From an uncultured Campylobacter sp. (lineage in GTDB: Bacteria; Actinomycetota; Actinomycetes; Mycobacteriales; Mycobacteriaceae): 46,652 nt of DNA. The translations under genes and the position numbers were made by a program. Shown piece by piece: positions 1 through 8,451 of this stretch (position 1 is the first letter of the stretch; each line of letters opens with the position of its first letter). The notes below the pieces were generated by a model. The model was not told where the DNA came from. It did no database searches and saw nothing but the letters and a program-made list of their open reading frames with translations. Location: NCBI GenBank assembly GCA_946221035.1, contig CAMIME010000014.1, positions 1 through 46,652 on the forward strand, in the 5' to 3' direction.

Positions 1-39
1 AGTGACTTCGGTACTGGCCATGCTGCGAGCGTATCCGCC

Positions 40-45
40 TACACT
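40..45 (+). promoter_or_regulatory. -10 box TACACT before the M3 peptidase
   Basis: TACACT ends 7 nt before the ATG at 53, the spacing expected for a leaderless transcript. The -35 region is at or beyond the window edge. Confidence 0.4.
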
Positions 46-52
46 GACCGCC

Positions 53-2014
53 ATGACGAACCCGTTACTCGCGCCGTCCGAACTGCCGTACAACCTGCCC
101 GATTTCCGCGCGATCCGGCTGGAGCACGTCGAGCCCGCCTTCGAGCAGGCGCTGCACAACCACGCCGCCGAGATCGCGGAGATCACCACCGCGCAGACGC
201 CGACGTGGGAGAACACCGTCGAGGCGTTCGAGCTCTCCGGGGCGGACCTCGAGCGGGTCATGGCGTGGTTTTTCAACCTGCAGGGCACCGACGGCAACGA
301 GGCGTTCGACGACGTCGCCGACCGCATCGTGCCGCGCCTGTCCGCGCACCAGGACTCCATCTACCAAAACGGGGAGCTCTACCAACGGATCAAGGCGGTG
401 GAGGTGCCCGCGGACGAGCAGTCGCGGCGCTTGCACGCGGACCTTCTGCGCCGCTTTACCCGCCGCGGTGCCGACCTCGACGCTGCCGGCAAGACGCGGT
501 TGCAGGAAATCAACCGGCGCCTGTCGGAGCTGTCGGAGCGTTTCGGGCGCAACCTGCTCGCCGACACCAAAGCACTCGCGCAAAGGTTCACGCGCGAGGA
601 GCTTTCCGGGCTTAGCGACGACCAACTGGCCGCCTACGCCGACGGCGACCACTACCTCGTCCCCATCGAGCTGCCCACCACGCAGGCGCTACAGGCGGAG
701 CTCGATGACCCGGCTGCGCGCCGGCGCCTGTTCGACGCGTCCCGGGCCCGCGGGCGCGAATCCAACGAGGAGCTGGTGCTGGAGTCGGTGCGGCTGCGCC
801 AGGAGCGCGCGCGCCTTCTCGGGTTTTCCTCGCACGCGGATTTCGTCATCGCGGAGGAGACCGCCGGCACCGCGGAGGCGGCGCGTGCCCTCATCGCCGA
901 CCTCGCACCCGCCGCGGCCGCGAACGCGGAGGCGGAACGCAAGTTGGCGTCCGAGCTTGCCGGGGCCGACCTCGACGGCGCCGACTGGCCCTTCTGGCAG
1001 GCCAAACGCCGCGCGGAGGAGCTCGGCTTCGATGAGGCGGAGCTGCGCAAGTACTTCCCGCTCGAGCAAGTGCTTCGCGACGGTGTCTTCCACGCCGCGA
1101 ACCTGCTCTACGGCATCACAGTGCAGCGCCGCGAGGACCTGCACGGCTACCGCGAGGACGTCGACGTGTGGGAGGCCACAGACGAAGACGGCCGCGGGCT
1201 GGGGCTTCTGCTCACGGATTACGCGGCGAGGCCGTCGAAACGCGGCGGCGCGTGGATGAGCTCGTTCGTGGACCAGTCGCACCTGGCGGGCACGAAACCG
1301 GTGGTGGTCAACGTGATGTCGGTGGCGTCGGAGTTGCTCACCATCGACGAGGTCACGACCGTCTTCCACGAGTTCGGCCACGCGCTGCACGGCCTGCTCT
1401 CGGACGTGCGCTATCCCTCCCACTCGGGCACAAACGTCCCGCGCGATTGGGTGGAGTTTCCCTCCCAGATCAACGAGAACTACGCGTTCGCCCCCGAGAT
1501 CGCGCGCAACTACGCACGCCACGTGGACACCGGCGAGGTGATTTCGGACGAGCTGCTCGCCGCCCTGCGCGCCTCGCGACAGTTCGGCCAGGGCTTCACC
1601 ACTGCGGAATACCTCGCGGCGAGCGCGATCGACCTCAGCTGGCACTCGCTTACCGACGACATCCCCACCAACGTCGCCGACTTCGAAGACGCGACCCTCG
1701 CCGAGTACGGCCTGGACATCGACGGGCTGGAGCCGCGGTACCGTTCCACCTGGTTCAACCACATCTTCGCGGGCGGGTACTCGGCGGGCTACTACTCCTA
1801 CCTGTGGGCCGAGGCGCTAGACGCCGACGGGTATGCGCTCGTGGAGGAGGAGGGCATCAACCGCGCCACGGGCCAGAAGTTCCGGGACGCGATTTTGTCC
1901 AAGGGTGGCTCGCGCGACTACGCCGAGGCCTACCGCGAGTTCCGCGGGCGCGACAAAGACGTGCGCCCACTCCTGGAACGCCGCGGCCTCGCCGGCGCGG
2001 ACACTCCCATGTAA
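53..2014 (+). CDS. M3-family oligopeptidase (peptidyl-dipeptidase Dcp-like)
   Basis: Zinc metallopeptidase of the thimet oligopeptidase/Dcp family, expected to degrade short peptides in the cytoplasm. There is no signal peptide or membrane segment. The 653-residue length is usual for the family. The zinc site is visible as FHEFGHALHG (about residues 440-450), followed by the third ligand region with SQINENYAF. The frame stays open to the left edge of the window, but ATG at 53 (MTNPLLAPSE) is the best start: it gives the normal N-terminus and has TACACT 7 nt upstream. A small membrane-protein gene follows 11 nt downstream. Family assignment is firm; the exact substrate is not visible. Confidence 0.93.
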   Translation: MTNPLLAPSELPYNLPDFRAIRLEHVEPAFEQALHNHAAEIAEITTAQTPTWENTVEAFELSGADLERVMAWFFNLQGTDGNEAFDDVADRIVPRLSAHQDSIYQNGELYQRIKAVEVPADEQSRRLHADLLRRFTRRGADLDAAGKTRLQEINRRLSELSERFGRNLLADTKALAQRFTREELSGLSDDQLAAYADGDHYLVPIELPTTQALQAELDDPAARRRLFDASRARGRESNEELVLESVRLRQERARLLGFSSHADFVIAEETAGTAEAARALIADLAPAAAANAEAERKLASELAGADLDGADWPFWQAKRRAEELGFDEAELRKYFPLEQVLRDGVFHAANLLYGITVQRREDLHGYREDVDVWEATDEDGRGLGLLLTDYAARPSKRGGAWMSSFVDQSHLAGTKPVVVNVMSVASELLTIDEVTTVFHEFGHALHGLLSDVRYPSHSGTNVPRDWVEFPSQINENYAFAPEIARNYARHVDTGEVISDELLAALRASRQFGQGFTTAEYLAASAIDLSWHSLTDDIPTNVADFEDATLAEYGLDIDGLEPRYRSTWFNHIFAGGYSAGYYSYLWAEALDADGYALVEEEGINRATGQKFRDAILSKGGSRDYAEAYREFRGRDKDVRPLLERRGLAGADTPM

Positions 2015-2025
2015 GGCGGGTTGCC

Positions 2026-2193
2026 GTGGGTTGGTTGGTGTCGTTGAGTCCGTGGGTGCAGGTGCCGCTGATCCTCGCCGCGGCGCTGCCCGTGGGCGGG
2101 ATCGTGGCCTGGATTGTGGTGAAGGTGACCGATGCGGTGGCCGGAGCCGTCGGTAAGCAGGGCGGCGATGCGCGGGGCGATTCCCGCCGCTAG
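2026..2193 (+). CDS. small membrane protein, 55 aa
   Basis: Short protein with one hydrophobic segment (about residues 10-36, VPLILAAALPVGGIVAWIVV) and a charged, glycine-rich tail. The GTG start at 2026 follows a purine-rich stretch (AAGGCGGG) just after the peptidase stop, so the two genes are probably co-transcribed. The family is not recognised. The gene contains CGTCGGTAAGC, a one-base variant of the dispersed 11-mer. Support is coding potential plus tight spacing only. Confidence 0.5.
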   Translation: MGWLVSLSPWVQVPLILAAALPVGGIVAWIVVKVTDAVAGAVGKQGGDARGDSRR

Positions 2194-2204
2194 CGCGCGA
2201 GGTC

Positions 2205-2210
2205 TAGGCT
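2205..2210 (+). promoter_or_regulatory. -10 box TAGGCT before the 46-aa protein
   Basis: TAGGCT lies 8 nt before the ATG at 2219; predicted leaderless promoter. Confidence 0.45.
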
Positions 2211-2218
2211 TGTGCACC

Positions 2219-2359
2219 ATGGCCAACCCGGAAGAGCTGCGCAAGCAGGATCAGCAGCTGCCGAAGCAGCAGCGCAAGTACCCGCAGTCGCGGGTCACGC
2301 AGGTGATGTGGTTGCTCATCGCCCTGGTGGTGGTCGCCGCGGTGGTTACTGCGCTGTAG
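2219..2359 (+). CDS. small single-pass membrane protein, 46 aa
   Basis: The N-terminal 27 residues are polar and rich in Gln and Lys (MANPEELRKQDQQLPKQQRK). A single C-terminal membrane helix (VMWLLIALVVVAAVVTAL) ends the protein, so it resembles a tail-anchored peptide. The ATG at 2219 has a -10-like TAGGCT 8 nt upstream. Its end overlaps the end of the convergent DUF222/HNH gene by 14 bp. Function unknown. Confidence 0.6.
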   Translation: MANPEELRKQDQQLPKQQRKYPQSRVTQVMWLLIALVVVAAVVTAL

Positions 2360-3422
2360 CAGGCTCCCGGCCGAAGAGGACCTCCATCGCGCCGTAGGGG
2401 TGGTGCGCGTTGGCAACCGCGTAGCCGTAGGGCGAGACCCAGGTCGGGGTGCCGTCGATACGGCGGACGGCGCCGCGGATGCGTCGCTCCGGGTCGTCGT
2501 CGTTGGTGCGGTTGTGGTAGCGGCACACCGGCACGAGGTTGGACATGTTCGTCTCCCCACCTTCGGACCACGCCTGCATGTGGTGGATCTCGCAGTGGTC
2601 CGAGCCGTGGCGGCAGCCGGGAACGGGGCACACGGTGAGCGTCATCCGGGCCAGGTCGCGCTGCTTGGTGTTGGCGAAGCGGGCGGTGCGGTACAGGTTC
2701 ACAGCACCCTCCTGCGGGTGGAAGAGCGCAACCTCGCCGCCGATGGTGAGGTTGAGGTATTCGGCGCCGGTGATGGTGGTGCCGTCGGTAAGTCCGAGGA
2801 CGGTGTCGTCGCCCTTGCCGGCCAGGATGCGCACGTGGTCATCGAGCGCGACCACCACAATGGGGCGCGGCACCGCGTGCGGCACGCCCCCGGAGCCGTC
2901 GCGGATGAGGTCGAGGAAGCGTCTGAGCATCTGCGGCCCCGGCGGACGGTCGGGGTCGAGGTCTTGGCGCAGGTAGTGCTCGAGGTCGGCGATGTCGCGC
3001 TCGTCGGCGGTGATGCGGAGGGTGCGCATCCCGCCGATGGAACGGCTGATGGTGACTTGCTTCTTCGGTGGCGTCTTGACGGGTTTGAGGATGAGCTTGT
3101 CGGCGCGGGCCTTCAGTGCGGCGTGGGTGGAGCGGACCTGGAGCAGCTTGCGGCGCACCCGCCAGCGCTCGGCCGGGTTCGGGATGGCCTTGAGCCGGTC
3201 CTCGATGTAGGTGAGCTGGGACAGCGGGAAGCTGCGGGCGGCTTCGAGGCCCTGGCGCTGCTGCTTGGTCCACTTGGTTGGGCCGTAGTAGGTGTCGTGG
3301 AGCGCACCCCACTTGCGGGCGTGATTAGGCATGATGCCGGCGTCGACGGCGGCGCGTTGGTCGAATCCGACCAGCTGCTCCACCGTCGGCTGCGACGAAA
3401 GAAACGTTTGAAATGGTGTCAT
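2346..3422 (-). CDS. DUF222 / HNH endonuclease-domain protein (13E12-repeat type), copy 1
   Basis: A 358-residue protein with an N-terminal DUF222-like helical region and a C-terminal HNH motif: CPVPGCRH, then CEIHHMQAWSEGG, then NLVPVCRYHNR. The conserved Cys and His residues for a zinc-bound HNH fold are present. Actinobacteria often carry several such genes (13E12 repeat family), and their role is unsettled. ATG at 3422 is preferred over an upstream GTG (3431) because it aligns with the N-terminus of the paralogue at 25952-27013 and has TAACGT 7 nt upstream. An inverted repeat with DnaA-box-like arms lies 50 bp upstream. The nuclease fold is well supported; activity is inferred. Confidence 0.85.
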   Translation of the reverse strand: MTPFQTFLSSQPTVEQLVGFDQRAAVDAGIMPNHARKWGALHDTYYGPTKWTKQQRQGLEAARSFPLSQLTYIEDRLKAIPNPAERWRVRRKLLQVRSTHAALKARADKLILKPVKTPPKKQVTISRSIGGMRTLRITADERDIADLEHYLRQDLDPDRPPGPQMLRRFLDLIRDGSGGVPHAVPRPIVVVALDDHVRILAGKGDDTVLGLTDGTTITGAEYLNLTIGGEVALFHPQEGAVNLYRTARFANTKQRDLARMTLTVCPVPGCRHGSDHCEIHHMQAWSEGGETNMSNLVPVCRYHNRTNDDDPERRIRGAVRRIDGTPTWVSPYGYAVANAHHPYGAMEVLFGREPATAQ

Positions 3423-3429
3423 GCCGCGC

Positions 3430-3435
3430 ACGTTA
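3430..3435 (-). promoter_or_regulatory. -10 box TAACGT before DUF222/HNH copy 1
   Basis: Read on the minus strand, TAACGT ends 7 nt before the ATG at 3422; predicted leaderless promoter. The paralogue has TATTGT at the same spacing. Confidence 0.4.
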
Positions 3436-3471
3436 AACGCGAAAAATCGAAAGGAAAAGAGCCCCCTCGAT

Positions 3472-3515
3472 TTCTGTGGATAACTCGCCGGGGTGGCAGG
3501 GAGTTGTCCACAGAA
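3472..3515. repeat. inverted repeat with DnaA-box-like arms upstream of DUF222/HNH copy 1
   Basis: Arms TTCTGTGGATAACTC (3472-3486) and GAGTTGTCCACAGAA (3501-3515) match at 14 of 15 positions around a 14-nt spacer. One arm contains TTATCCACA and the other TTGTCCACA, the two common DnaA-box forms. The near edge is 49 nt from the gene start. It could be an operator, a DnaA-binding site, or a terminator for malQ, which ends at 3552 on the same strand. Confidence 0.7.
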
Positions 3516-3551
3516 GTGACGGAGCCGTCGATAAGCGGGGGCGAAAAGCTG

Positions 3552-5693
3552 CTAACGTTTGGAAGCTTGGGCCATGGCCGAAAACAGCGGCAGGGAGGGG
3601 AGGTCTTCGATGATGACGGGGTTGCCGGAGGCGTCGCAAAGTGGGATGCACCAGTTGGAGTACTGCGAGGAGTTGGTGCCGGGCTGGTTCTGGATGCGCG
3701 TGTCGCCGACCATGTCCACCAGGTTCGTGCAAGTCATTGCCGACGGCGTGGAGGCGATGAAGCGCGTCAGGCCGATGAGCAGGGCCTCGGTGTCCTCGTA
3801 GTCGCCGAGCGAGCGGTCGGTGAAGTCCAGCGACTCCAGGGTGGAACCCGCGAAGGCGCCCTCGGACTGGGCGGCGGCGAGGACCTGCGAGATCCACACG
3901 GCGTCGGCGAAGTTGAGCTCCTCCAACGTTTCCTCAACGAGGCCCAGGTCAGAGCGCAGCTCGTTGTGGGCGCCGTTGACGTACCCGGCCGTCGGCGGCA
4001 GGTCGTGCGTGCCCACGGCCGTCAGCGACAGGTTGCGGTACTGCTGCGCGGGGCGCGGCACCTCATCCGGCGGCACGGACTCGAACCACAGCACAGTGGT
4101 GCCCAGGATGCCCTTGTCGCGCAGCACGTCTTGGACCCACGGCTCGAAGGTGCCCAGGTCCTCGCCCACGACGACGGCGCCGGCACGCTCCGCCTCGAGC
4201 GCGAGCACGCCGACCATGGCCTCGTAGTCGTAGTTCATGTACGCGCCCTCGAGCGCGGAGCCCATGCGCGGCAGCCAGTACAGGCGGAACAGCCCGAGGA
4301 TGTGGTCGACGCGGATACCGCCGGAGTGGCGCAGCACGGTGCGCAGCAGGTCGCGCCACGGGCCGTAGCCCGCCTCCGCCAACCCGAACGGGTTCCACGG
4401 CGGTTGCGACCAGTCTTGGCCCTGCTGCGAGTACTGGTCCGGCGGCGCGCCCACGGAGGCGTCCGGCACTAACACCCCACCCAGGGTCGCGGCGTCCGCG
4501 CCGCCGGGGTGGATGCCCACGGCCAGGTCGGTCATGATGCCGATCGACATGCCCGCACCCACGGCGGCGTCCTGGGCCACGTGGCGCTGCTCGTCGGCGA
4601 CAAACTGCAGCCACATGTAGAACTGCACGAGGTCCTCGATGTCGTCGCCGGCCTCGTGCTTCGGGGCGCCCTCGTGCTCGGATTCGGCGGCCTGGGCGGC
4701 GCACCAGTGGGCGAATTCGCGAAGCCCCTCGCCCTCGTCGGAGCAGAACTGCTGGAATGCGCCGAGGCGGGCGTCGTCGGCAATGGACAGGTAGAACAGC
4801 TCGCGCAGCGCGGCCAGCTTGGCGGCGAAGACGCGGTCGCGGTCCAGGGGGTCCGCGGTGTGGTTGAGCGCCTTCAGTGGTGCGGCGAGCTCCTCCATCT
4901 CGGCCAACGCGGAGCCGTCCAGCGAGACGTATTCCGGCACCGCCTCGACGGAGATGTAGATGGGGTTGACAAACCGGCGGGAGGTCGGCAGGTACGGCGA
5001 GTCCTCGATCGGCGGCACCGGCTCGGCGGCGTGCACGGGGTTGATCAAGAGGTAATCCGCACCCACGGCACCCACCACCGACGCAAGCGACGCCAGGTCG
5101 GCGAAGTCGCCCACGCCCCATGACTGCTCAGAGCGCACCGAGTACAGCTGCGCCATCACGCCCCACACGGGCGAAGAGACCACCGACGCGGTCGTGGACA
5201 CAGACGCCGGCACGACAAGGAGCGGGCACGTCGCTTCCAGGTTGTCCGACTCCAAGTGCAGCTCGTGGTAGCCCACCGGCAGGTCGCCGGGCACGTGGTA
5301 GGTGGCCTCGCCCCACGCCACGCCGTCGTCGCCCACAAACGGCGGGGCCCAGTTATCGTCCTGCCACGCGTCGCGGGAGGAGTCGTCCTCGAGCGCGATC
5401 CACACGTGCGAGTAGTGCCCGTCGTGCACGTGGACATTGAAGTGCTTCTCCTGTCCGGCGGTGGCCACCACGCATTGCGGCAGGGGACGTGTGGCCCAGT
5501 AGGCCCGGCGGGCTTTGATGTGGAATTCGAGTTCGTCGTCCGAAGGTTCGTCGCTAAGCGGGATGCCCATGGCGCGCAAAAGCTTCACGAACGACGCCGC
5601 GGGCGGCTCCGTGATCAGCCCGTTCGAGGCGCGGTAGGAGGTGCCGAAGCCGTACGAAGCGGCGAGGGAGTGCAGCAGTTCCACGTTTGTCAC
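3552..5693 (-). CDS. malQ: 4-alpha-glucanotransferase (amylomaltase)
   Basis: Transfers alpha-1,4-glucan segments between maltodextrins in cytoplasmic maltose and glycogen metabolism. It is a GH77 enzyme of 713 residues, the long form with an extra N-terminal domain seen in enteric bacteria and corynebacteria. Catalytic motifs: the nucleophile Asp in GGIRVDHILGLFRLYWLP, the acid/base Glu in VVGEDLGTFEPWV, and the third Asp in GTHDLPPTAGY. The start is GTG at 5693. It is divergent from fadD, with 73 bp between start codons. The pairing with the acyl-CoA synthetase matches the gene order I recall for C. glutamicum. Confidence 0.95.
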   Translation of the reverse strand: MTNVELLHSLAASYGFGTSYRASNGLITEPPAASFVKLLRAMGIPLSDEPSDDELEFHIKARRAYWATRPLPQCVVATAGQEKHFNVHVHDGHYSHVWIALEDDSSRDAWQDDNWAPPFVGDDGVAWGEATYHVPGDLPVGYHELHLESDNLEATCPLLVVPASVSTTASVVSSPVWGVMAQLYSVRSEQSWGVGDFADLASLASVVGAVGADYLLINPVHAAEPVPPIEDSPYLPTSRRFVNPIYISVEAVPEYVSLDGSALAEMEELAAPLKALNHTADPLDRDRVFAAKLAALRELFYLSIADDARLGAFQQFCSDEGEGLREFAHWCAAQAAESEHEGAPKHEAGDDIEDLVQFYMWLQFVADEQRHVAQDAAVGAGMSIGIMTDLAVGIHPGGADAATLGGVLVPDASVGAPPDQYSQQGQDWSQPPWNPFGLAEAGYGPWRDLLRTVLRHSGGIRVDHILGLFRLYWLPRMGSALEGAYMNYDYEAMVGVLALEAERAGAVVVGEDLGTFEPWVQDVLRDKGILGTTVLWFESVPPDEVPRPAQQYRNLSLTAVGTHDLPPTAGYVNGAHNELRSDLGLVEETLEELNFADAVWISQVLAAAQSEGAFAGSTLESLDFTDRSLGDYEDTEALLIGLTRFIASTPSAMTCTNLVDMVGDTRIQNQPGTNSSQYSNWCIPLCDASGNPVIIEDLPSLPLFSAMAQASKR

Positions 5694-5752
5694 AAGGGGC
5701 CATTGTGGCAGACGCGGACTGCTCGCGCGCGGCGTCCGAGGTCAGCGCGCGG

Positions 5753-5758
5753 TAGGGT
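5753..5758 (+). promoter_or_regulatory. -10 box TAGGGT before the acyl-CoA synthetase
   Basis: TAGGGT lies 8 nt before the ATG at 5767; predicted leaderless promoter. Confidence 0.5.
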
Positions 5759-5766
5759 ATGCACCT

Positions 5767-7590
5767 ATGCCGTCGAAGACCTTCACTACCGAGCTCGGAT
5801 TCACGCTGACGGAAAGCGACAACTGCTTGCGCCGCCTGATCACCCTGTGCGAGCAGCACCCGCATACTGTGCTGTTCCTGAGGCCGCGCAACTACGAGTG
5901 GGTCTCCGTCACCGCCGGCGAGTTCTTGGCCGAGGTCTACGAGGTGGCCAAGGGCCTGGTCGCGGCGGGCGTGGAGCCGGGGGATCGCGTCGCCATTCTG
6001 GCGAACACGCGCTACGAGTGGCAGTTGGTCGACTTCGCCATCTGGGCCGCCGGCGCCGCCTCCGTGCCCATTTACCCGACGAGCTCGATGCACCAGATCC
6101 AGTGGATCCTCGAGGACTCCGGCGCGAAAATCGCGTTCACCGAAACGCGCGACCACACCCAGCTCATCAGCCCCTTCTTGCCGGGCGGCGGCTTCGACAC
6201 CACCGCCCAGCTTGAGCGCGTCTACGAGTTCAACGCCGCCGGGGTCGAAACCATCAAGTTCGAGGGCCGCGACATTGAGCAGTCGCTTATCGACGAGCGC
6301 TGCGCCGCCATCCGCCACGAAGACCTCGGCTCCATCGTCTACACCTCCGGCACCACCGGCCGGCCCAAGGGTGTCATGATTTCGCACGGCAACTGGGCGC
6401 ACCAGTGCTGGGCGCTTCTGGAAAACAAGATCGGCGACGTCTCCTTCCCCGGCCAGCGGATGGTCACCTTCCTGCCGCTGGCGCACGTGCTGCAGCGCGC
6501 GGTGGCCCTGGCGTGGACGATCTCGGGCGCGACCCAGTCGCACTGGGCGGACACTTCCACTTTGACGGTGGAGCTGCAGCGCGTGCGCCCGAACCTGGTG
6601 CTCGGGGTCCCGCGCGTGTTCGAGAAGGTGCGCGATGGGGCGTATAAGAAGGCGGCTGACGGCAGTGCCGTCGGCAAGCGATTGTTCCTTGAGGCGGAGA
6701 AGGCGGCGATCGAGTACTCGAAGGCGCTGGACACCGAGGCGGGCCCCTCGCGCATGCAAAAGGCCAAGGTGAAGGTGTTCGAGAAGCTGGTCTACTCCAA
6801 GATCAAGCAGGCCGTGGGCGGCTCGGTGTGGTACGGCATTACGGGTGGGTCCGCCATGAGCTCGGATCTGAGCCACTTCTACCGCGGCATCGGCCTTCCC
6901 ATCTACGAGGGCTACGGGCTCACCGAAACCTGCGCTGCGTGCTGCGTGAACAACGCGGACAACAACAAGATCGGCACCGTGGGCCGGCCGGTGAACGGGT
7001 ACTTGGTGCGCATCAACGACGACGGCGAGATCGAGTTCGCCGGCCCCGGCGTCTTCGAGCAGTACTGGCGCAACCCGGAGGCCACCCGCGACGCCTTTAA
7101 CGACGGCTGGTTCAACTCCGGCGACCTCGGCGAGGTCGACGACGAGGGGTACGTGAAAATCACCGGCCGCAAGAAGGACCTGATTGTCACCGCCGGCGGC
7201 AAGAATGTCTCGCCCGGGCCGCTGGAGGAGATCATCCGCCAGGACCCGCTGATTTCCAACGCGCTGGTGGTCGGCGACGGCAAGCCGTTCATCGGCGTGC
7301 TGGTCACGTTGGATGAGGAGGAGCTGAAGCGCTGGAAGGCGAACCACAACATCCCGGCGAATAAGAAGACCTCCGAGCTTGCGCAGCACCCGGCGCTGCG
7401 GGCGGAGGTGCAGGACGCGATCAACATCGCCAACTCCACCGTCTCGCGCGCGGAGGCGATTAAGAAGTTCCGCATCCTCGACCGCGACTTGTCGGAGCAG
7501 CACGACGAGATGACGCCCACGATGAAGGTGAAGCGCAACGTGGTGTTCCGGCGGTTCCAAGAGGACATCGACAAGCTGTACCAGCGCTAG
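5767..7590 (+). CDS. fadD15: long-chain fatty acid--CoA ligase (FadD15-type)
   Basis: Activates fatty acids to acyl-CoA through an acyl-adenylate, feeding lipid synthesis or degradation. The 607 residues carry the ANL-superfamily motifs in order: P-loop YTSGTTGRPKGVMISHGNW, the GYGLTETCA motif, GDLGEVDDEGYVKITGRKKD, and a C-terminal TPTMKVKRNVV with the likely adenylation lysine. The frame extends upstream, but ATG at 5767 gives the standard N-terminus and sits 8 nt after TAGGGT. Contains one copy of the dispersed 11-mer, encoding Leu-Ile-Asp. The FadD15 sub-type is assigned from overall resemblance and the malQ neighbour. Confidence 0.9.
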   Translation: MPSKTFTTELGFTLTESDNCLRRLITLCEQHPHTVLFLRPRNYEWVSVTAGEFLAEVYEVAKGLVAAGVEPGDRVAILANTRYEWQLVDFAIWAAGAASVPIYPTSSMHQIQWILEDSGAKIAFTETRDHTQLISPFLPGGGFDTTAQLERVYEFNAAGVETIKFEGRDIEQSLIDERCAAIRHEDLGSIVYTSGTTGRPKGVMISHGNWAHQCWALLENKIGDVSFPGQRMVTFLPLAHVLQRAVALAWTISGATQSHWADTSTLTVELQRVRPNLVLGVPRVFEKVRDGAYKKAADGSAVGKRLFLEAEKAAIEYSKALDTEAGPSRMQKAKVKVFEKLVYSKIKQAVGGSVWYGITGGSAMSSDLSHFYRGIGLPIYEGYGLTETCAACCVNNADNNKIGTVGRPVNGYLVRINDDGEIEFAGPGVFEQYWRNPEATRDAFNDGWFNSGDLGEVDDEGYVKITGRKKDLIVTAGGKNVSPGPLEEIIRQDPLISNALVVGDGKPFIGVLVTLDEEELKRWKANHNIPANKKTSELAQHPALRAEVQDAINIANSTVSRAEAIKKFRILDRDLSEQHDEMTPTMKVKRNVVFRRFQEDIDKLYQR

Positions 7591-7675
7591 GGGTTCCGGC
7601 GCGCCTAACTTCGGATCGGTTCGCGCTGACATAGCATCCGAATCTGTTCCACAGTTCTTCCTAAGGGGGCTCGCG

Positions 7676-8344
7676 ATGCACAAAACTGCCGCTGTGCTGC
7701 GCCACCGTGAGCTCACCCAGGAGATCTACAACATCGGCGACGAGGTCGCGGAGTACGTCGAGCACATCGCGGAGGCCATCGCGGACTACGACGGGGAGCT
7801 CACCGAGGACTGCCTGGCCGAGTTCGTCGAAATTGTCGACGACGCCCGCCAGGACGCCCGCCGCGTCGTCGCCGAGCTCATCGGTCTGCGCCAGGCGCTG
7901 ACCACCGGCCGCGCAGCAGGGGTGCTCTCCGCCGCCGCGCGACCCGAGGAGCGCATCCCGGAGCCCGAGCTTCTCGACGCCTCCGGCCTCGAAGACCTCT
8001 TCCCCTTAGCCGCCCCGTTTTCCGTGCAGACGATGCAGGACGCCCTCACCGGCCGCACCGACCTGGTGGTGCAGCACCTGGGCGAGGTCGTCTCCTTCTG
8101 CCTGGAGCAGACCGACATGGTGGCGCGTGAGCTGGGTGTGGTCTCGCTGCCGCACCTCTACGCCAGGGTGGGGGAGATCGTGGAGGAAGCCGTGGTGGGC
8201 TGGGTGGAAACCGTGTGCATCGACCACCCGGCCTTCGTGCGCACCATGCGCGGGTCCAACCCGCCGGAGTTTTTGGAAGAGCGCGCCCGCATCGACCGGG
8301 TCGTGCAGAAGGTGGCGGCGAAGCGCTCCCGCCGCGGGGCTTAA
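7676..8344 (+). CDS. conserved hypothetical protein, 222 aa
   Basis: Soluble, acidic, mostly helical protein without a signal peptide or membrane segment; the N-terminal 80 residues (TQEIYNIGDEVAEYVEHIAE) are strongly amphipathic. No catalytic motif was recognised. The ATG at 7676 has a good ribosome site (AAGGGGG). TAGCAT around 7632 may be the -10 box, giving a leader of some 35 nt. Stands alone between fadD and hemW, on the same strand as both. Function unknown. Confidence 0.7.
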   Translation: MHKTAAVLRHRELTQEIYNIGDEVAEYVEHIAEAIADYDGELTEDCLAEFVEIVDDARQDARRVVAELIGLRQALTTGRAAGVLSAAARPEERIPEPELLDASGLEDLFPLAAPFSVQTMQDALTGRTDLVVQHLGEVVSFCLEQTDMVARELGVVSLPHLYARVGEIVEEAVVGWVETVCIDHPAFVRTMRGSNPPEFLEERARIDRVVQKVAAKRSRRGA

Positions 8345-8352
8345 CCGGACCG

Positions 8353-8427
8353 ATGCAAAATCGCGCACGGAGATGTCAGATTTTGCATTTCCCCAGGACG
8401 TTTTGGGCCGGCCTGTCAGATTTTGCA
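8353..8427. repeat. three copies of a GATTTTGCA motif in the hemW upstream region
   Basis: ATGCAAAATC (8353-8362) pairs perfectly with GATTTTGCAT (8379-8388) across a 16-nt loop. TGTCAGATTTTGCA occurs at 8374-8387 and again at 8414-8427, exactly 40 bp apart. The second copy lies just upstream of the predicted hemW -10 box, so a regulator binding it could control hemW. The hairpin could instead end the upstream gene's transcript, though there is no long U-run. Confidence 0.65.
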
Positions 8428-8437
8428 GCCGGGTAGG

Positions 8438-8443
8438 TAAGGT
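8438..8443 (+). promoter_or_regulatory. -10 box TAAGGT before hemW
   Basis: TAAGGT lies 8 nt before the ATG at 8452; predicted leaderless promoter. Confidence 0.45.
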
Positions 8444-8451
8444 GGCTGACC

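Noticed and set aside
2400..4472. A 690-codon plus-strand open frame
   Set aside because: Antisense to the HNH gene and malQ; low-complexity Val/Gly/Ala/Arg composition and no motif.
5554..7716. A 720-codon minus-strand open frame
   Set aside because: It lies antisense to the malQ start and the whole fadD gene and shows no family motif; high GC produces such shadows.
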